64,000 nucleotides of DNA from Lentzea terrae. GTDB lineage: Bacteria > Actinomycetota > Actinomycetes > Mycobacteriales > Pseudonocardiaceae. The DNA lies in NCBI RefSeq assembly GCF_003265345.1, contig NZ_QFWW01000007.1:146036-210035 (forward strand). Reading direction: 5' to 3'. This document shows positions 1 to 7,575 of the stretch, piece after piece. Position 1 is the stretch's first letter. Every line of letters starts with the position of its first letter. The notes under the pieces were generated by a model that saw only the letters and a list, made by a program, of their open reading frames with translations, searched no databases and was not told where the DNA came from. A program made the position numbers and the translations under genes.

Positions 1-723
1 CAGCGCGACGTACAGGTCGGTGAGGCAGACGAAGATCAGCGAAGTCCAGGCGAGCAGCATGTGCCGGTTGTTCAGCTTGGAGATCTGCGTCCACATCCAG
101 TACCGGACCGGGTGCTTGGAGAAGTGCTTGAGCCGCCCGCCCGCGATGTGCCGGCACGAGTGGCACGACAGCGTGTACGCGGCGAGCAGGCCGACGTTGA
201 CCAGCAGGATGATGTTGCCGAGGCCGACGCCGGTGCCGAACGCGAGGATCGCGTCGTAGATGTTGATCAGCAGCAGGACCGAGGCCGCGTAGAAGAAGTA
301 CCGGTGCAGGTTCTGCGCGATCAGCGGGAACTTCGTCTCACCGGTGTACTTGCTGTGCGGCTCGGCCACGGCGCACGCGGGCGGCGACGCCCAGGCGGCC
401 CGGTAGTAGGCCTTGCGGTAGTAGTAGCAGGTGATCCGGAAGCCCAGCAGGAACGGGATGATGATCACCGGCGGCGTGAGGAAGCCCGGCAGTGCCGGGA
501 ACCACTGACCGAAGTGCGCGGCCGCCGGGACGCACTCCTCGGTGAGGCACGGCGAGTACATCGGTGTGAGGTAGTGGTACTGGTCGACCCAGTAGAAGTC
601 CCCCTGGAACGTGCGGAACGCCGCGTAGATCGAGATGAGCAGCAGGCCGACGAATGTCGTCAGCGGCGGCAACCACCATCGGTCCGTGCGCAGAGTCCTG
701 GCGGCGATCTCTGCCCTCGCCAT
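1..723 (-). CDS. Sdh1-type succinate dehydrogenase membrane anchor subunit (partial)
   Basis: The gene starts with ATG at 723 and reads through the left edge; 241 codons are visible. The protein is hydrophobic with several membrane helices (about residues 18-36, 82-98, 140-160, 168-187 and 222-240) and resembles the Rv0249c-type single anchor of actinobacterial Sdh1, which binds menaquinone and passes electrons from SdhA/SdhB. A C187-H188-x-C190-x-H192 cluster (LSCHSCRHIAGG) sits at the end of a helix. Mycobacterial Sdh1 is reported to hold a membrane-embedded Rieske-type 2Fe-2S cluster, so these are plausible ligands (inference). Other Cys lie at 59, 64 and 99. sdhA/sdhB should follow beyond the left edge. 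A GC-rich hairpin separates it from the small gene upstream. Confidence 0.85.
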   Translation of the reverse strand, partial: MARAEIAARTLRTDRWWLPPLTTFVGLLLISIYAAFRTFQGDFYWVDQYHYLTPMYSPCLTEECVPAAAHFGQWFPALPGFLTPPVIIIPFLLGFRITCYYYRKAYYRAAWASPPACAVAEPHSKYTGETKFPLIAQNLHRYFFYAASVLLLINIYDAILAFGTGVGLGNIILLVNVGLLAAYTLSCHSCRHIAGGRLKHFSKHPVRYWMWTQISKLNNRHMLLAWTSLIFVCLTDLYVAL

Positions 724-767
724 TACTCACCTTTCTGGGGGTCCACGCCGTTGTGGAGAAACGCCGA

Positions 768-794
768 ACGGCCCCCGCGTCTCGCGGGGGCCGT
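768..794. terminator. GC-rich hairpin between the Rv0250c-like gene and sdh anchor
   Basis: The arms ACGGCCCCCGCG and CGCGGGGGCCGT form a 12-bp stem with a 3-nt loop. It lies just after the small gene (stop at 809) and 45 bases before the anchor start. There is no U tract. It could be a partial terminator or attenuator that sets expression of the sdh genes relative to the first gene. Confidence 0.55.
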
Positions 795-808
795 CTGATC
801 AGGTCGGC

Positions 809-1102
809 TCAGGTCCGGTTGCGGTAGCCACCGAGTCCTTCGTCGTCTGCGTCCTTCCACAACGACTCGTCGTAGGGCGTGTCTGGCACGACCACGACCT
901 CGCGTTCCACTTGAGGCGCTTCCCGCTGCCTCGGGGTGGTGCCGAGATCGACGAGTTCGGTGGCGTCGATGTCCATGCGTTCTACGTCGTTGGCAAGGCG
1001 TTGCACAGCTGCCACGTCGCCGTACTTGGCGCGCAACGAGCTGACGCAGTGCCGCATCTGACCGATGACCCGGCGCAGTTCGACGATCTCCGTGGACGTC
1101 AT
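809..1102 (-). CDS. Rv0250c-like conserved small protein
   Basis: The product has 97 residues. The ATG at 1102 is chosen because GGAGG lies 6 nt upstream; longer in-frame versions would read back through the promoter region. In M. tuberculosis a protein of the same size (Rv0250c) directly precedes the Rv0249c-Rv0247c succinate dehydrogenase genes, the same position and orientation as here. The N-terminal half is predicted helical (VELRRVIGQMRHCVSSLRAKYGD), the C-terminal half acidic. I see no catalytic motif. Its place in the operon suggests a role connected to Sdh1, but the function is unknown. Confidence 0.8.
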   Translation of the reverse strand: MTSTEIVELRRVIGQMRHCVSSLRAKYGDVAAVQRLANDVERMDIDATELVDLGTTPRQREAPQVEREVVVVPDTPYDESLWKDADDEGLGGYRNRT

Positions 1103-1154
1103 GGGACACCTCCGTTCCAAGGTCGTGCCCCGCACTCTGCCCAATCTCAAGCCA

Positions 1155-1170
1155 TGTGACAAGCACCACA
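1155..1170. promoter_or_regulatory. candidate Crp-type operator upstream of the sdh operon
   Basis: TGTGA-N6-CCACA matches the Crp consensus TGTGA-N6-TCACA with one mismatch. It lies 53 bases upstream of the start at 1102, between the divergent sdh-side gene and edd. A weaker half-match (TGTGT-N6-TCACG) is at 1242-1257. Apart from these I see nothing distinct in the 1103-1329 gap. Confidence 0.4.
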
Positions 1171-1329
1171 CGCCAAGATTCAAAACTGGCCACGTCTCAG
1201 CTACTGAATCGTTTTTGTGTCTACGACCAGCCATGACTTACTGTGTGTGGCGTCACGCCCGTCCGTGGGACGCCACCGTTGTCGTCTCGTGAGGGCCCCA
1301 CCACGGCCCGTGATGACCCGGAGACCCCC

Positions 1330-3186
1330 ATGACCGAACTGCATCCTGTTCTGACAGAGGTGACACGCCGGATCGCCGCCCGAAGCGCCGACACCCGCCG
1401 TGCGTACCTCGAACGTGTGGCCGCCGCCGCACAGGACGGAACGTCCCGGTCCGGCTTCGCGTGCAGCAACCTGGCGCACGGCTTCGCCGGAATCACCGGC
1501 GGCGACAAGGCGGCGCTGCGGGCGCTGCGCAAGTCCAACGTCGCGATCGTGTCGTCCTACAACGACATGCTGTCGGCCCACCAGCCGTTCCAGGAGTACC
1601 CGGCCTGGATCAAGGACTCGGTCCGTCTGGCCGGCGGCGTGTCCCAGTTCGCGGGCGGCGTGCCCGCGATGTGCGACGGCATCACCCAGGGCCGCGAGGG
1701 CATGGAGCTGTCGCTGTTCAGCCGCGACGTCATCGCGATGTCCACCGGTATCGCCCTGTCCCACGAGATGTTCGACGCCGCCGTGCTGCTGGGCGTCTGC
1801 GACAAGATCGTGCCCGGGCTCTTGATCGGCGCGCTGTCGTTCGGCCACCTGCCGTCGATCCTGGTACCCGCGGGCCCGATGGCGTCCGGACTCTCCAACA
1901 AGGAGAAGGCCCGCGTCCGGCAGCTATACGCGGAGGGCAAGGCGTCGCGCGAGGACCTGCTGGAGGCCGAGGCCGCGTCGTACCACTCCCCCGGCACCTG
2001 CACGTTCTACGGCACCGCGAACTCGAACCAGATGGTCGTCGAGGTCATGGGCCTGCACCTGCCGGGCGCCTCGTTCGTCCCGCCGGGCACTGGTCTGCGC
2101 CGCGCTTTGACCGAGCACGCCGGACGCCGCGCCGTCGAGATGGCCCGCGGCGAGGGCTACACCCCGATCGCCCACATCGTCGACGAGAAGGCCGTCGTCA
2201 ACGGCGTCGTCGCTCTGCTCGCGACCGGCGGCTCCACCAACCACACGATGCACCTGGTCGCCATCGCCGCCGCCGCGGGCATCGAGCTGAGCTGGGACGA
2301 CTTCTCCGACCTGTCGTCCGTCGTGCCGCTGATCGCGCGGGTCTACCCGAACGGCAGCGCCGACATCAACCACTTCCAGGCCGCGGGCGGCGTCCAGTTC
2401 GTAGTCGGCACTTTGCTGGACGCCGGGTTGCTGCACGCAGACGTCAACACCGTGGTGGGCCACGGCCTCGACCGCTACCGCCAGGAACCGATGCTCTCCG
2501 ACGGCGCACTGGTCTGGGTGGACGGCCCTGGCCGCTCGCTGGACCTCGACGTCCTGCGCCCCGCTTCCGACCCGTTCGCCTCCGACGGCGGCCTGCGCAT
2601 GCTCTCCGGCAACCTCGGCCGCTCGGTCATCAAGGTCTCCGCAGTGGCTCACGAGAACCACGTCGTGGAGGCCCCCGCCCGCGTCTTCACCACGCAGGAG
2701 GCCTTCCAGGAAGCCTTCAAGGCAGGCGAGCTCGACCGCGACGTGGTCGTCGTCGTCCGCCAGCAGGGCCCCCAGGCCAACGGCATGCCCGAACTGCACA
2801 AGCTCACCCCGCCGCTCGGCGTCCTGATGGACCGCGGCTACAAGGTCGCCCTGGTGACGGACGGCCGCATGTCCGGCGCTTCGGGCAAGATCCCCGCCGC
2901 CATCCAGCTCACCCCGGAGGCTGCGGTAGGCGGCCCGCTCGGCCGGGTCCGCGACGGCGACGTCGTCCGGTTGGACGCCACCGCCGGCACTCTCGAGGTC
3001 CAGGTGTCGGCCGAGGAGCTCGCCTCACGTCCGCTCGTCGACTTCCCGCCGACCGGGCGCGAATGGGTCGGCACGGGGCGCGAGCTGTTCGCCGCTCTGC
3101 GCCGCACCGTCGGGCCTGCCGACCGCGGCGCAACGGTGTTCGGCCCCATTACCGCCGACCACTTCGCCCCGGTCTCGCTCCTCTGA
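1330..3186 (+). CDS. edd: 6-phosphogluconate dehydratase
   Basis: The product (618 aa) dehydrates 6-phosphogluconate to 2-keto-3-deoxy-6-phosphogluconate (KDPG), the first committed step of the Entner-Doudoroff pathway, in the cytosol. It is a full-length IlvD/Edd family member. Signature 1 ([12 protein letters not shown]) carries an iron-sulfur ligand Cys, signature 2 is [17 protein letters not shown], and [16 protein letters not shown] is the conserved block that separates Edd from IlvD. The ATG at 1330 fits because GGAG lies about 8 nt upstream and the protein then begins like other Edd proteins; upstream in-frame codons fall in the promoter gap. eda follows after a repeat-rich spacer. Confidence 0.95.
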   Translation: MTELHPVLTEVTRRIAARSADTRRAYLERVAAAAQDGTSRSGFACSNLAHGFAGITGGDKAALRALRKSNVAIVSSYNDMLSAHQPFQEYPAWIKDSVRLAGGVSQFAGGVPAMCDGITQGREGMELSLFSRDVIAMSTGIALSHEMFDAAVLLGVCDKIVPGLLIGALSFGHLPSILVPAGPMASGLSNKEKARVRQLYAEGKASREDLLEAEAASYHSPGTCTFYGTANSNQMVVEVMGLHLPGASFVPPGTGLRRALTEHAGRRAVEMARGEGYTPIAHIVDEKAVVNGVVALLATGGSTNHTMHLVAIAAAAGIELSWDDFSDLSSVVPLIARVYPNGSADINHFQAAGGVQFVVGTLLDAGLLHADVNTVVGHGLDRYRQEPMLSDGALVWVDGPGRSLDLDVLRPASDPFASDGGLRMLSGNLGRSVIKVSAVAHENHVVEAPARVFTTQEAFQEAFKAGELDRDVVVVVRQQGPQANGMPELHKLTPPLGVLMDRGYKVALVTDGRMSGASGKIPAAIQLTPEAAVGGPLGRVRDGDVVRLDATAGTLEVQVSAEELASRPLVDFPPTGREWVGTGRELFAALRRTVGPADRGATVFGPITADHFAPVSLL

Positions 3187-3199
3187 CCAGCCCCCCAAT

Positions 3200-3284
3200 C
3201 AATATATTGGCGCTCGACATGCCCGCCGACCTGCCCCTTAGCAATGACTCTTTTGACTTCGTCCGCAAACGAGCTATTGCAAGG
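3200..3284. repeat. dispersed repeat, copy 1 (AT palindrome plus stem-loop)
   Basis: The palindrome CAATATATTG (3200-3209) is followed by a stem-loop unit at 3239-3284 whose arms begin TTAGCAATGACTC and end GCTATTGCAAGG, with the central GACTTCGTCCGC. Read on the minus strand the stem continues into GGGGCAGGTCGGCGG, matching the CAGGTCAGCG tail of other copies. It begins 14 bases after the edd stop. The gap 3187-3510 contains this copy and the next, and no gene. Confidence 0.8.
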
Positions 3285-3358
3285 GGCGTCGGCAGCCGGT
3301 CGGCGCCGCACCCCGCCGCCCAGGCCAGCCCCGCTCCCTCCGATGCCCGCTCGACCGC

Positions 3359-3475
3359 CTTTGCAATGAGTCTTTTGACTTCGTCCGCAAACGTTTTTTG
3401 CATCCGAGGGTGGTAAGCAGGCGGTGGACGAGGCGGCGGCGGTGGGCAGCGGAACCTAGCAGCATGCGATATATC
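3359..3475. repeat. dispersed repeat, copy 2 (stem-loop plus GATATATC)
   Basis: The stem-loop unit at 3359-3403 begins CTTTGCAATGAGTC, has the centre GACTTCGTCCGC, and ends in CAAACGTTTTTTGCAT, so its right arm matches the CGTTTTGC-type copies and the left arm the GAGTC-type: a hybrid. GATATATCAG lies at 3468-3477, just upstream of eda. Both copies in this gap have the same orientation. Confidence 0.8.
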
Positions 3476-3510
3476 AGTTTTCGATCTTCGAAGTGGCAAG
3501 GAGTGACACC

Positions 3511-4158
3511 GTGACCAACGGCGACAATCCCAGGGCGACCACCGGAGCCGACCTGCTCGCGCTCTCGCCCGTCATCCCCGTCGTCGTGGTCGACGACGCC
3601 GACCACGCGGTGCCGCTCGCCCAGGCATTGCTGCGCGGTGGCGTCCGCGTCATCGAGCTCACGCTGCGCACCCCGGCCGCGCTCGCCGCGATCGAGAACG
3701 TCGCGCGCGAGGTGCCGGAGATCGTGATCGGCGCGGGCACCGTCACGGCGCCGGAGCACGCCGAGCAGGCCGCGAAGGCCGGGGCGGCGTTCCTCGTCAC
3801 GCCCGGCAGCACCGACCGGGTCCTCGACGCCGCCGACGCGACCGGGCTGCCGTACCTGCCGGGCGCGGCGACCGTGTCCGAGGTGATGCGGCTGACCGAG
3901 CGCGGGCTGAACGCGCTGAAGTTCTTCCCGGCCGAGGCGGCGGGCGGCGTCGACTACCTGAAGTCGATCGGCGGTCCGATCCCGCAGGTGAAGTTCTGCC
4001 CGACCGGCGGCATCACCCCGCAGACCGCGCCGAACTACCTCGCGCTCCCGAACGTCGGCTGCGTCGGCGGCTCGTGGCTCGCCCCGAAGGACGCGCTCGC
4101 GCAGGGCGACTGGGACCGCATCGAAACGCTTGCCCGCGAGGCCAGCCGGCTCGGGTAA
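3511..4158 (+). CDS. eda: KDPG aldolase (2-keto-3-deoxy-6-phosphogluconate aldolase)
   Basis: The enzyme cleaves KDPG to pyruvate and glyceraldehyde 3-phosphate, completing the Entner-Doudoroff branch begun by edd. The class I aldolase signature is visible: the catalytic Glu in VIELTLRTP, the Schiff-base Lys in LKFFPAEAAGG, and the phosphate-binding PTGGI. The GTG at 3511 is preferred over the GTG at 3493 because AAGGAG ends 7 nt before it. That gives 215 aa, normal for the family. Repeats separate it from edd, so the two may be transcribed separately. A large inverted repeat follows the stop. Confidence 0.93.
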   Translation: MTNGDNPRATTGADLLALSPVIPVVVVDDADHAVPLAQALLRGGVRVIELTLRTPAALAAIENVAREVPEIVIGAGTVTAPEHAEQAAKAGAAFLVTPGSTDRVLDAADATGLPYLPGAATVSEVMRLTERGLNALKFFPAEAAGGVDYLKSIGGPIPQVKFCPTGGITPQTAPNYLALPNVGCVGGSWLAPKDALAQGDWDRIETLAREASRLG

Positions 4159-4193
4159 CCCAGGTCACCGACCGGAAATTCGGCTCACATCAC

Positions 4194-4250
4194 GAGACCG
4201 GCGTCCCACCACGTTGGAACACTCACCCAACGGGAGGTGACGCCGGTCTC
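4194..4250. terminator. two-tier inverted repeat downstream of eda
   Basis: The outer arms GAGACCGGCGTC (4194-4205) and GACGCCGGTCTC (4239-4250) are perfect. Inside them CGTTGG (4212-4217) pairs with CCAACG (4227-4232). No U tract follows. It may be the eda terminator or a structured leader or operator for the next gene, 122 bases on. CCAATTGA also occurs twice nearby (4250-4257 and 4290-4297). Confidence 0.55.
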
Positions 4251-4372
4251 CAATTGACAGGAGTTTGAGGAAAGGCGAACCGCGCGCGGACCAATTGAGA
4301 TTCGCACCGGAATAACGCTCATCTCGCCGGTGTCACACTTGCTCGTTGCAATGACGCGCGAGAGGAGCAGGT

Positions 4373-6340
4373 GTGGCTGTCCAGGAAGCCGACGTGGCGG
4401 GGTTGGTCGGGGAGCAGCTGACTATGTCGGCTTTCAACCAGCTTTCCGGCAGTCTGGGTGGTTATTCCTTCGTCAAGGTGGTCGTCGACCGGCACAACGG
4501 GACGATCCACTTCCTGAACAACGCGCGCCACGAGTTCCACGCCATCTACATCGGCCAGGAGATCCTGGGCATCGCCGAAGAAGAGATGCGCGCGCGGATC
4601 GACGAGTTCAACCAGAGCTTCTACCACGCCTCTGACCGGCGGTTCTTCCTCGGCATCCTGTCGCTGCACAAGCGCGAGGACAAGCGCATGTTCTCGCTGG
4701 AGACGGTCGAGGTCGACACCATGTCGACCGACATGATCGAGTTCTTCTACGGCGAAGTGCGCAAGAACGTCGACGCCGCGACGCCGTTGTTCTTCAAGCC
4801 CGCCAACCACCTCCAGGAACAGGCGGTCGCGGAGTTGCCCGTGGAAAGGCTTCCACGGATCCTGGCGCACGAATTGTTCTCCACTGCGGAGTTCGTGGCG
4901 TTGAATCCGGGTACGACGAAGGGCCGGCTGCGCGCATTCCGCACAGAGCAGGAGTACCGGCAGAACTCGCTGGAGTGGTTCGACATCGTCGTGATGCACC
5001 GCGTTCCCGACGACATTCCGAGGTTGGCCGGCATCATCAACGCGAGCCACACCACTCCCCTGTCGCACACGAACGTCCTGGCGACCGGCTGGTCCATCCC
5101 GAACGCCATCCAGCTCGGCGCGTTCGACCTGATCGACCGCGAGCACCTGGACGGCCAGTGGGTCGAGTACGAGGTGTCACCGAAGAGCGCCGAGGTCGGC
5201 CTGCGGCTGATCGACGAGCCGGAGGACCTGGGCCAGCGGCCAGCCTGGTACGCGCAGCGCATCACGCTGGAGGAGCCGGAGGACACCTACAACCCGATCC
5301 TCAACCTCGGCAAGATCCGCTACAACGACAGCCACCGCTACGGCACCAAGGCCGCCAACCTCGGCGAGCTGCACCACGTGCTCGCGAACGAATCACAGCG
5401 CCGGCTGCTCGGCTTCTTCTCGGTGCCACGCCCGCCGCGCGACAACCTCATGCCGTACCTGGCGAAACTGCTCGGCAAGAACGAAGACGACGACCTGCTC
5501 GCGGCCGCCCAGCAGTTGCTCGCGGAACGGGTGCGGGTGCCGCGCGGCATCGCGTTGCCGTTCTCGATGCACCAGGGCTTCCTGGAGTCGTCGCCGAAGA
5601 TCCAGCAGGCCATCGGCAAGCTGAAGATGGCGCTGGAGCTCAACGCCCGCGAGATCGAGCCGTTGTGCGTCGAGCTGCAGCGGTTGATCCGCAAGACGCG
5701 TGTGCCGGACTACTTGCTGTCCGAGCTGGACAGTGCGCTCATCGAGAACCTGGCCGGTGTCCGGACCTTCGTGGTGCGCAGCTCGTCGAACGCCGAGGAC
5801 CTCGCCGGGTTCTCCGCGGCAGGCATCTACGAGTCGTACAACCACGTCACCAGCGCCGAGAAGATCGTGGAGTCGGTCAAGGAGGTGTGGGCCTCCCTCG
5901 TCTCCGCCCGCAGCGTCCGGCTGCGGCAGCAGGCCGGCATCTCGCTCGACGACTGCTTCATGGGCGTCGTGATCCAGGAGCAGGTCCAGGCGGGCTTCGG
6001 CGGCGTCATGGTCACCACGAACCCCATGAACCGCAACGACTTCCGCAACGTCTACATCAACGTCTCGCCGAACGTCACCGACGTCGTCGAGGGCTCGAAG
6101 CAGCCGATGCAGTACCTCTACTCCACTGTGGAGGGTGGTGGACGAACCGTCTCCCTCGGTGACGCGAGTGCAGACCTCGACGCCAACGGGCACGCCCAGC
6201 TGCAACGGCTCGCGGTCGTCGGGCGGTTGCTGCAGGCGCACTTCTCGCCGGACTACACGTTCGACTCGCCGGTCGACATCGAGTGGCTCGCCACCGACGA
6301 GATCCTGTACGTCCTGCAGCTGCGGCCGTACTCGATCTGA
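4373..6340 (+). CDS. GWD-like dikinase (phosphohistidine domain followed by ATP-binding domain)
   Basis: The product has 655 aa. The GTG start at 4373 has GAGGAG 5 nt upstream. Residues about 1-200 are a domain I do not recognise. About 205-285 resemble the phosphohistidine domain of alpha-glucan water dikinases: a SHTNVLA segment with the candidate phosphorylated His, then an LDGQWVEYEVSPKSAEVGL block. About 300-655 are the PEP-synthase/PPDK-type ATP-binding domain (KAANLGEL; VRSSSNAEDLAGFSAAGIYES; closing DIEWLATDEILYVLQLRPY). His domain before ATP domain is the GWD/PWD order, the reverse of PPDK and PEP synthase. It therefore probably transfers the beta-phosphate of ATP to an unknown acceptor. 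The MFS gene overlaps its stop (ATGA), implying translational coupling. Confidence 0.75.
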   Translation: MAVQEADVAGLVGEQLTMSAFNQLSGSLGGYSFVKVVVDRHNGTIHFLNNARHEFHAIYIGQEILGIAEEEMRARIDEFNQSFYHASDRRFFLGILSLHKREDKRMFSLETVEVDTMSTDMIEFFYGEVRKNVDAATPLFFKPANHLQEQAVAELPVERLPRILAHELFSTAEFVALNPGTTKGRLRAFRTEQEYRQNSLEWFDIVVMHRVPDDIPRLAGIINASHTTPLSHTNVLATGWSIPNAIQLGAFDLIDREHLDGQWVEYEVSPKSAEVGLRLIDEPEDLGQRPAWYAQRITLEEPEDTYNPILNLGKIRYNDSHRYGTKAANLGELHHVLANESQRRLLGFFSVPRPPRDNLMPYLAKLLGKNEDDDLLAAAQQLLAERVRVPRGIALPFSMHQGFLESSPKIQQAIGKLKMALELNAREIEPLCVELQRLIRKTRVPDYLLSELDSALIENLAGVRTFVVRSSSNAEDLAGFSAAGIYESYNHVTSAEKIVESVKEVWASLVSARSVRLRQQAGISLDDCFMGVVIQEQVQAGFGGVMVTTNPMNRNDFRNVYINVSPNVTDVVEGSKQPMQYLYSTVEGGGRTVSLGDASADLDANGHAQLQRLAVVGRLLQAHFSPDYTFDSPVDIEWLATDEILYVLQLRPYSI

Positions 6341-7575
6341 TGCTGGGTCTTCGCGTACCGGCGACTCCGGAAGTGGCGCGTGCCGTCCGCCTGACGTACG
6401 GCTTCCAGTTCTTCTTCGGGCTGCTGCTGTGGATCCCGATCTTCTACGAGTACCAGAAGCAGCTCGGGCTGAGCGACGCCGAGATCTTCGGCATCCAGTC
6501 GATCTACTACATCGCGTTCTGCCTCATGGAGATCCCGACCGGCATGGTCGCGGACCGCTTCGACTACCGCACATCGATGTGGCTCGGCGCGAGCGTGCTG
6601 GTCGTGGCGAACCTGGTACCGGTGCTGGCCGGCAACTACACCGGGTTCCTGATCCACTTCCTGCTGATCGCACTGGCCAGGTCGTTGATCTCCGGCGCCC
6701 AGAGCGCGTACCTGTACGAGTACCTCAACGCGCACAACGCCGGGCACCTCTACCTCAAGGTCGAGGGCGTCGGCCGGTCGTACAGCCTGGTCGGCAAGAT
6801 CGTGTGCTGGCCGGTGATCGGCCTGCTCATGCAGTGGAACATGCCGTCGCCGTACTGGCTCACCGCGATCAACGCCGCGATCGCGGTGGTCCTCGCGCTG
6901 AAGCTCCCGCCGATTCCGGGCTGGCAACGTCCGGAGGGCAAGACGTCGAAGCTGCTCGCGGGTGTCGGCGGCGCGTTCGGCTCGCTCAGGACCTCGCGCT
7001 GGCTGTTGCTGCTGATGGTCCAGGGCATCGCGATGTTCACGCTGGTCCGGATCCTGCAGGTGAACCTGTTCCAGCCGGTGCTCGAGTCGAAGGACGTCTC
7101 GGTCAGCTGGTACGGCTCGGTGCTCGCCGCGATGACGATCTTCGAAGCAATAGCAGCCGCACGCCCGCGCTGGCTGTCGCGCAAGATCGGGCCCGCGAAG
7201 TCGGTGTTCCTGCTGACGGTCGTGATGGCGTTGTCGATCGGCTTCATCGTGCCGTCCGGTGGCGTCGTGACGATCGTGTTGCTGTGCCTGTTCTCCGTGA
7301 CGGCGGGCATGAGCTTCCCCATCCAGAAGCAGCTGCTCAACGACGCGATCCCGGATTCCCGGTACCGCGCAACACTTCTCTCGATGGAGTCCATCATGGA
7401 CCGCGCGGTGTGCGCGGTCGTCGCGATCGCGCTCGGTGCCTACCTCGCGGGCGGGCAGCTCAACGAGTTCCTGGTGCTGTCGTCGGTCGTCACCGTGATC
7501 CTGATGGCACTGCTGGCGGGCCTGCTGATCGCCGTCAGGACCACAAGGCGGCGACGAGCTCAGCTCGCCCGGTGA
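6340..7575 (+). CDS. MFS transporter coupled to the dikinase
   Basis: The product has 411 aa and about 12 hydrophobic segments, starting with YGFQFFFGLLLWIPIF. IPTGMVADRFDYRTSM is a version of the major facilitator motif A loop. The ATG at 6340 overlaps the dikinase stop as ATGA, so the two proteins are very likely co-translated and functionally linked: the transporter may import or export the compound that the dikinase phosphorylates (inference). The substrate cannot be read from sequence. The last 41 bases overlap the 3' end of the convergent LuxR-type gene. Confidence 0.85.
   Translation: MLGLRVPATPEVARAVRLTYGFQFFFGLLLWIPIFYEYQKQLGLSDAEIFGIQSIYYIAFCLMEIPTGMVADRFDYRTSMWLGASVLVVANLVPVLAGNYTGFLIHFLLIALARSLISGAQSAYLYEYLNAHNAGHLYLKVEGVGRSYSLVGKIVCWPVIGLLMQWNMPSPYWLTAINAAIAVVLALKLPPIPGWQRPEGKTSKLLAGVGGAFGSLRTSRWLLLLMVQGIAMFTLVRILQVNLFQPVLESKDVSVSWYGSVLAAMTIFEAIAAARPRWLSRKIGPAKSVFLLTVVMALSIGFIVPSGGVVTIVLLCLFSVTAGMSFPIQKQLLNDAIPDSRYRATLLSMESIMDRAVCAVVAIALGAYLAGGQLNEFLVLSSVVTVILMALLAGLLIAVRTTRRRRAQLAR

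Noticed and set aside
61-798. Plus-strand frame of 245 codons at the left end
   Set aside because: It opposes the sdh membrane anchor, whose helices and synteny are convincing.
3200-3475. Reading the repeats as short peptides ([12 protein letters not shown]-type frames)
   Set aside because: Similar peptides arise from every stem-loop copy in different frames and strands; they are translations of the repeat, not genes.
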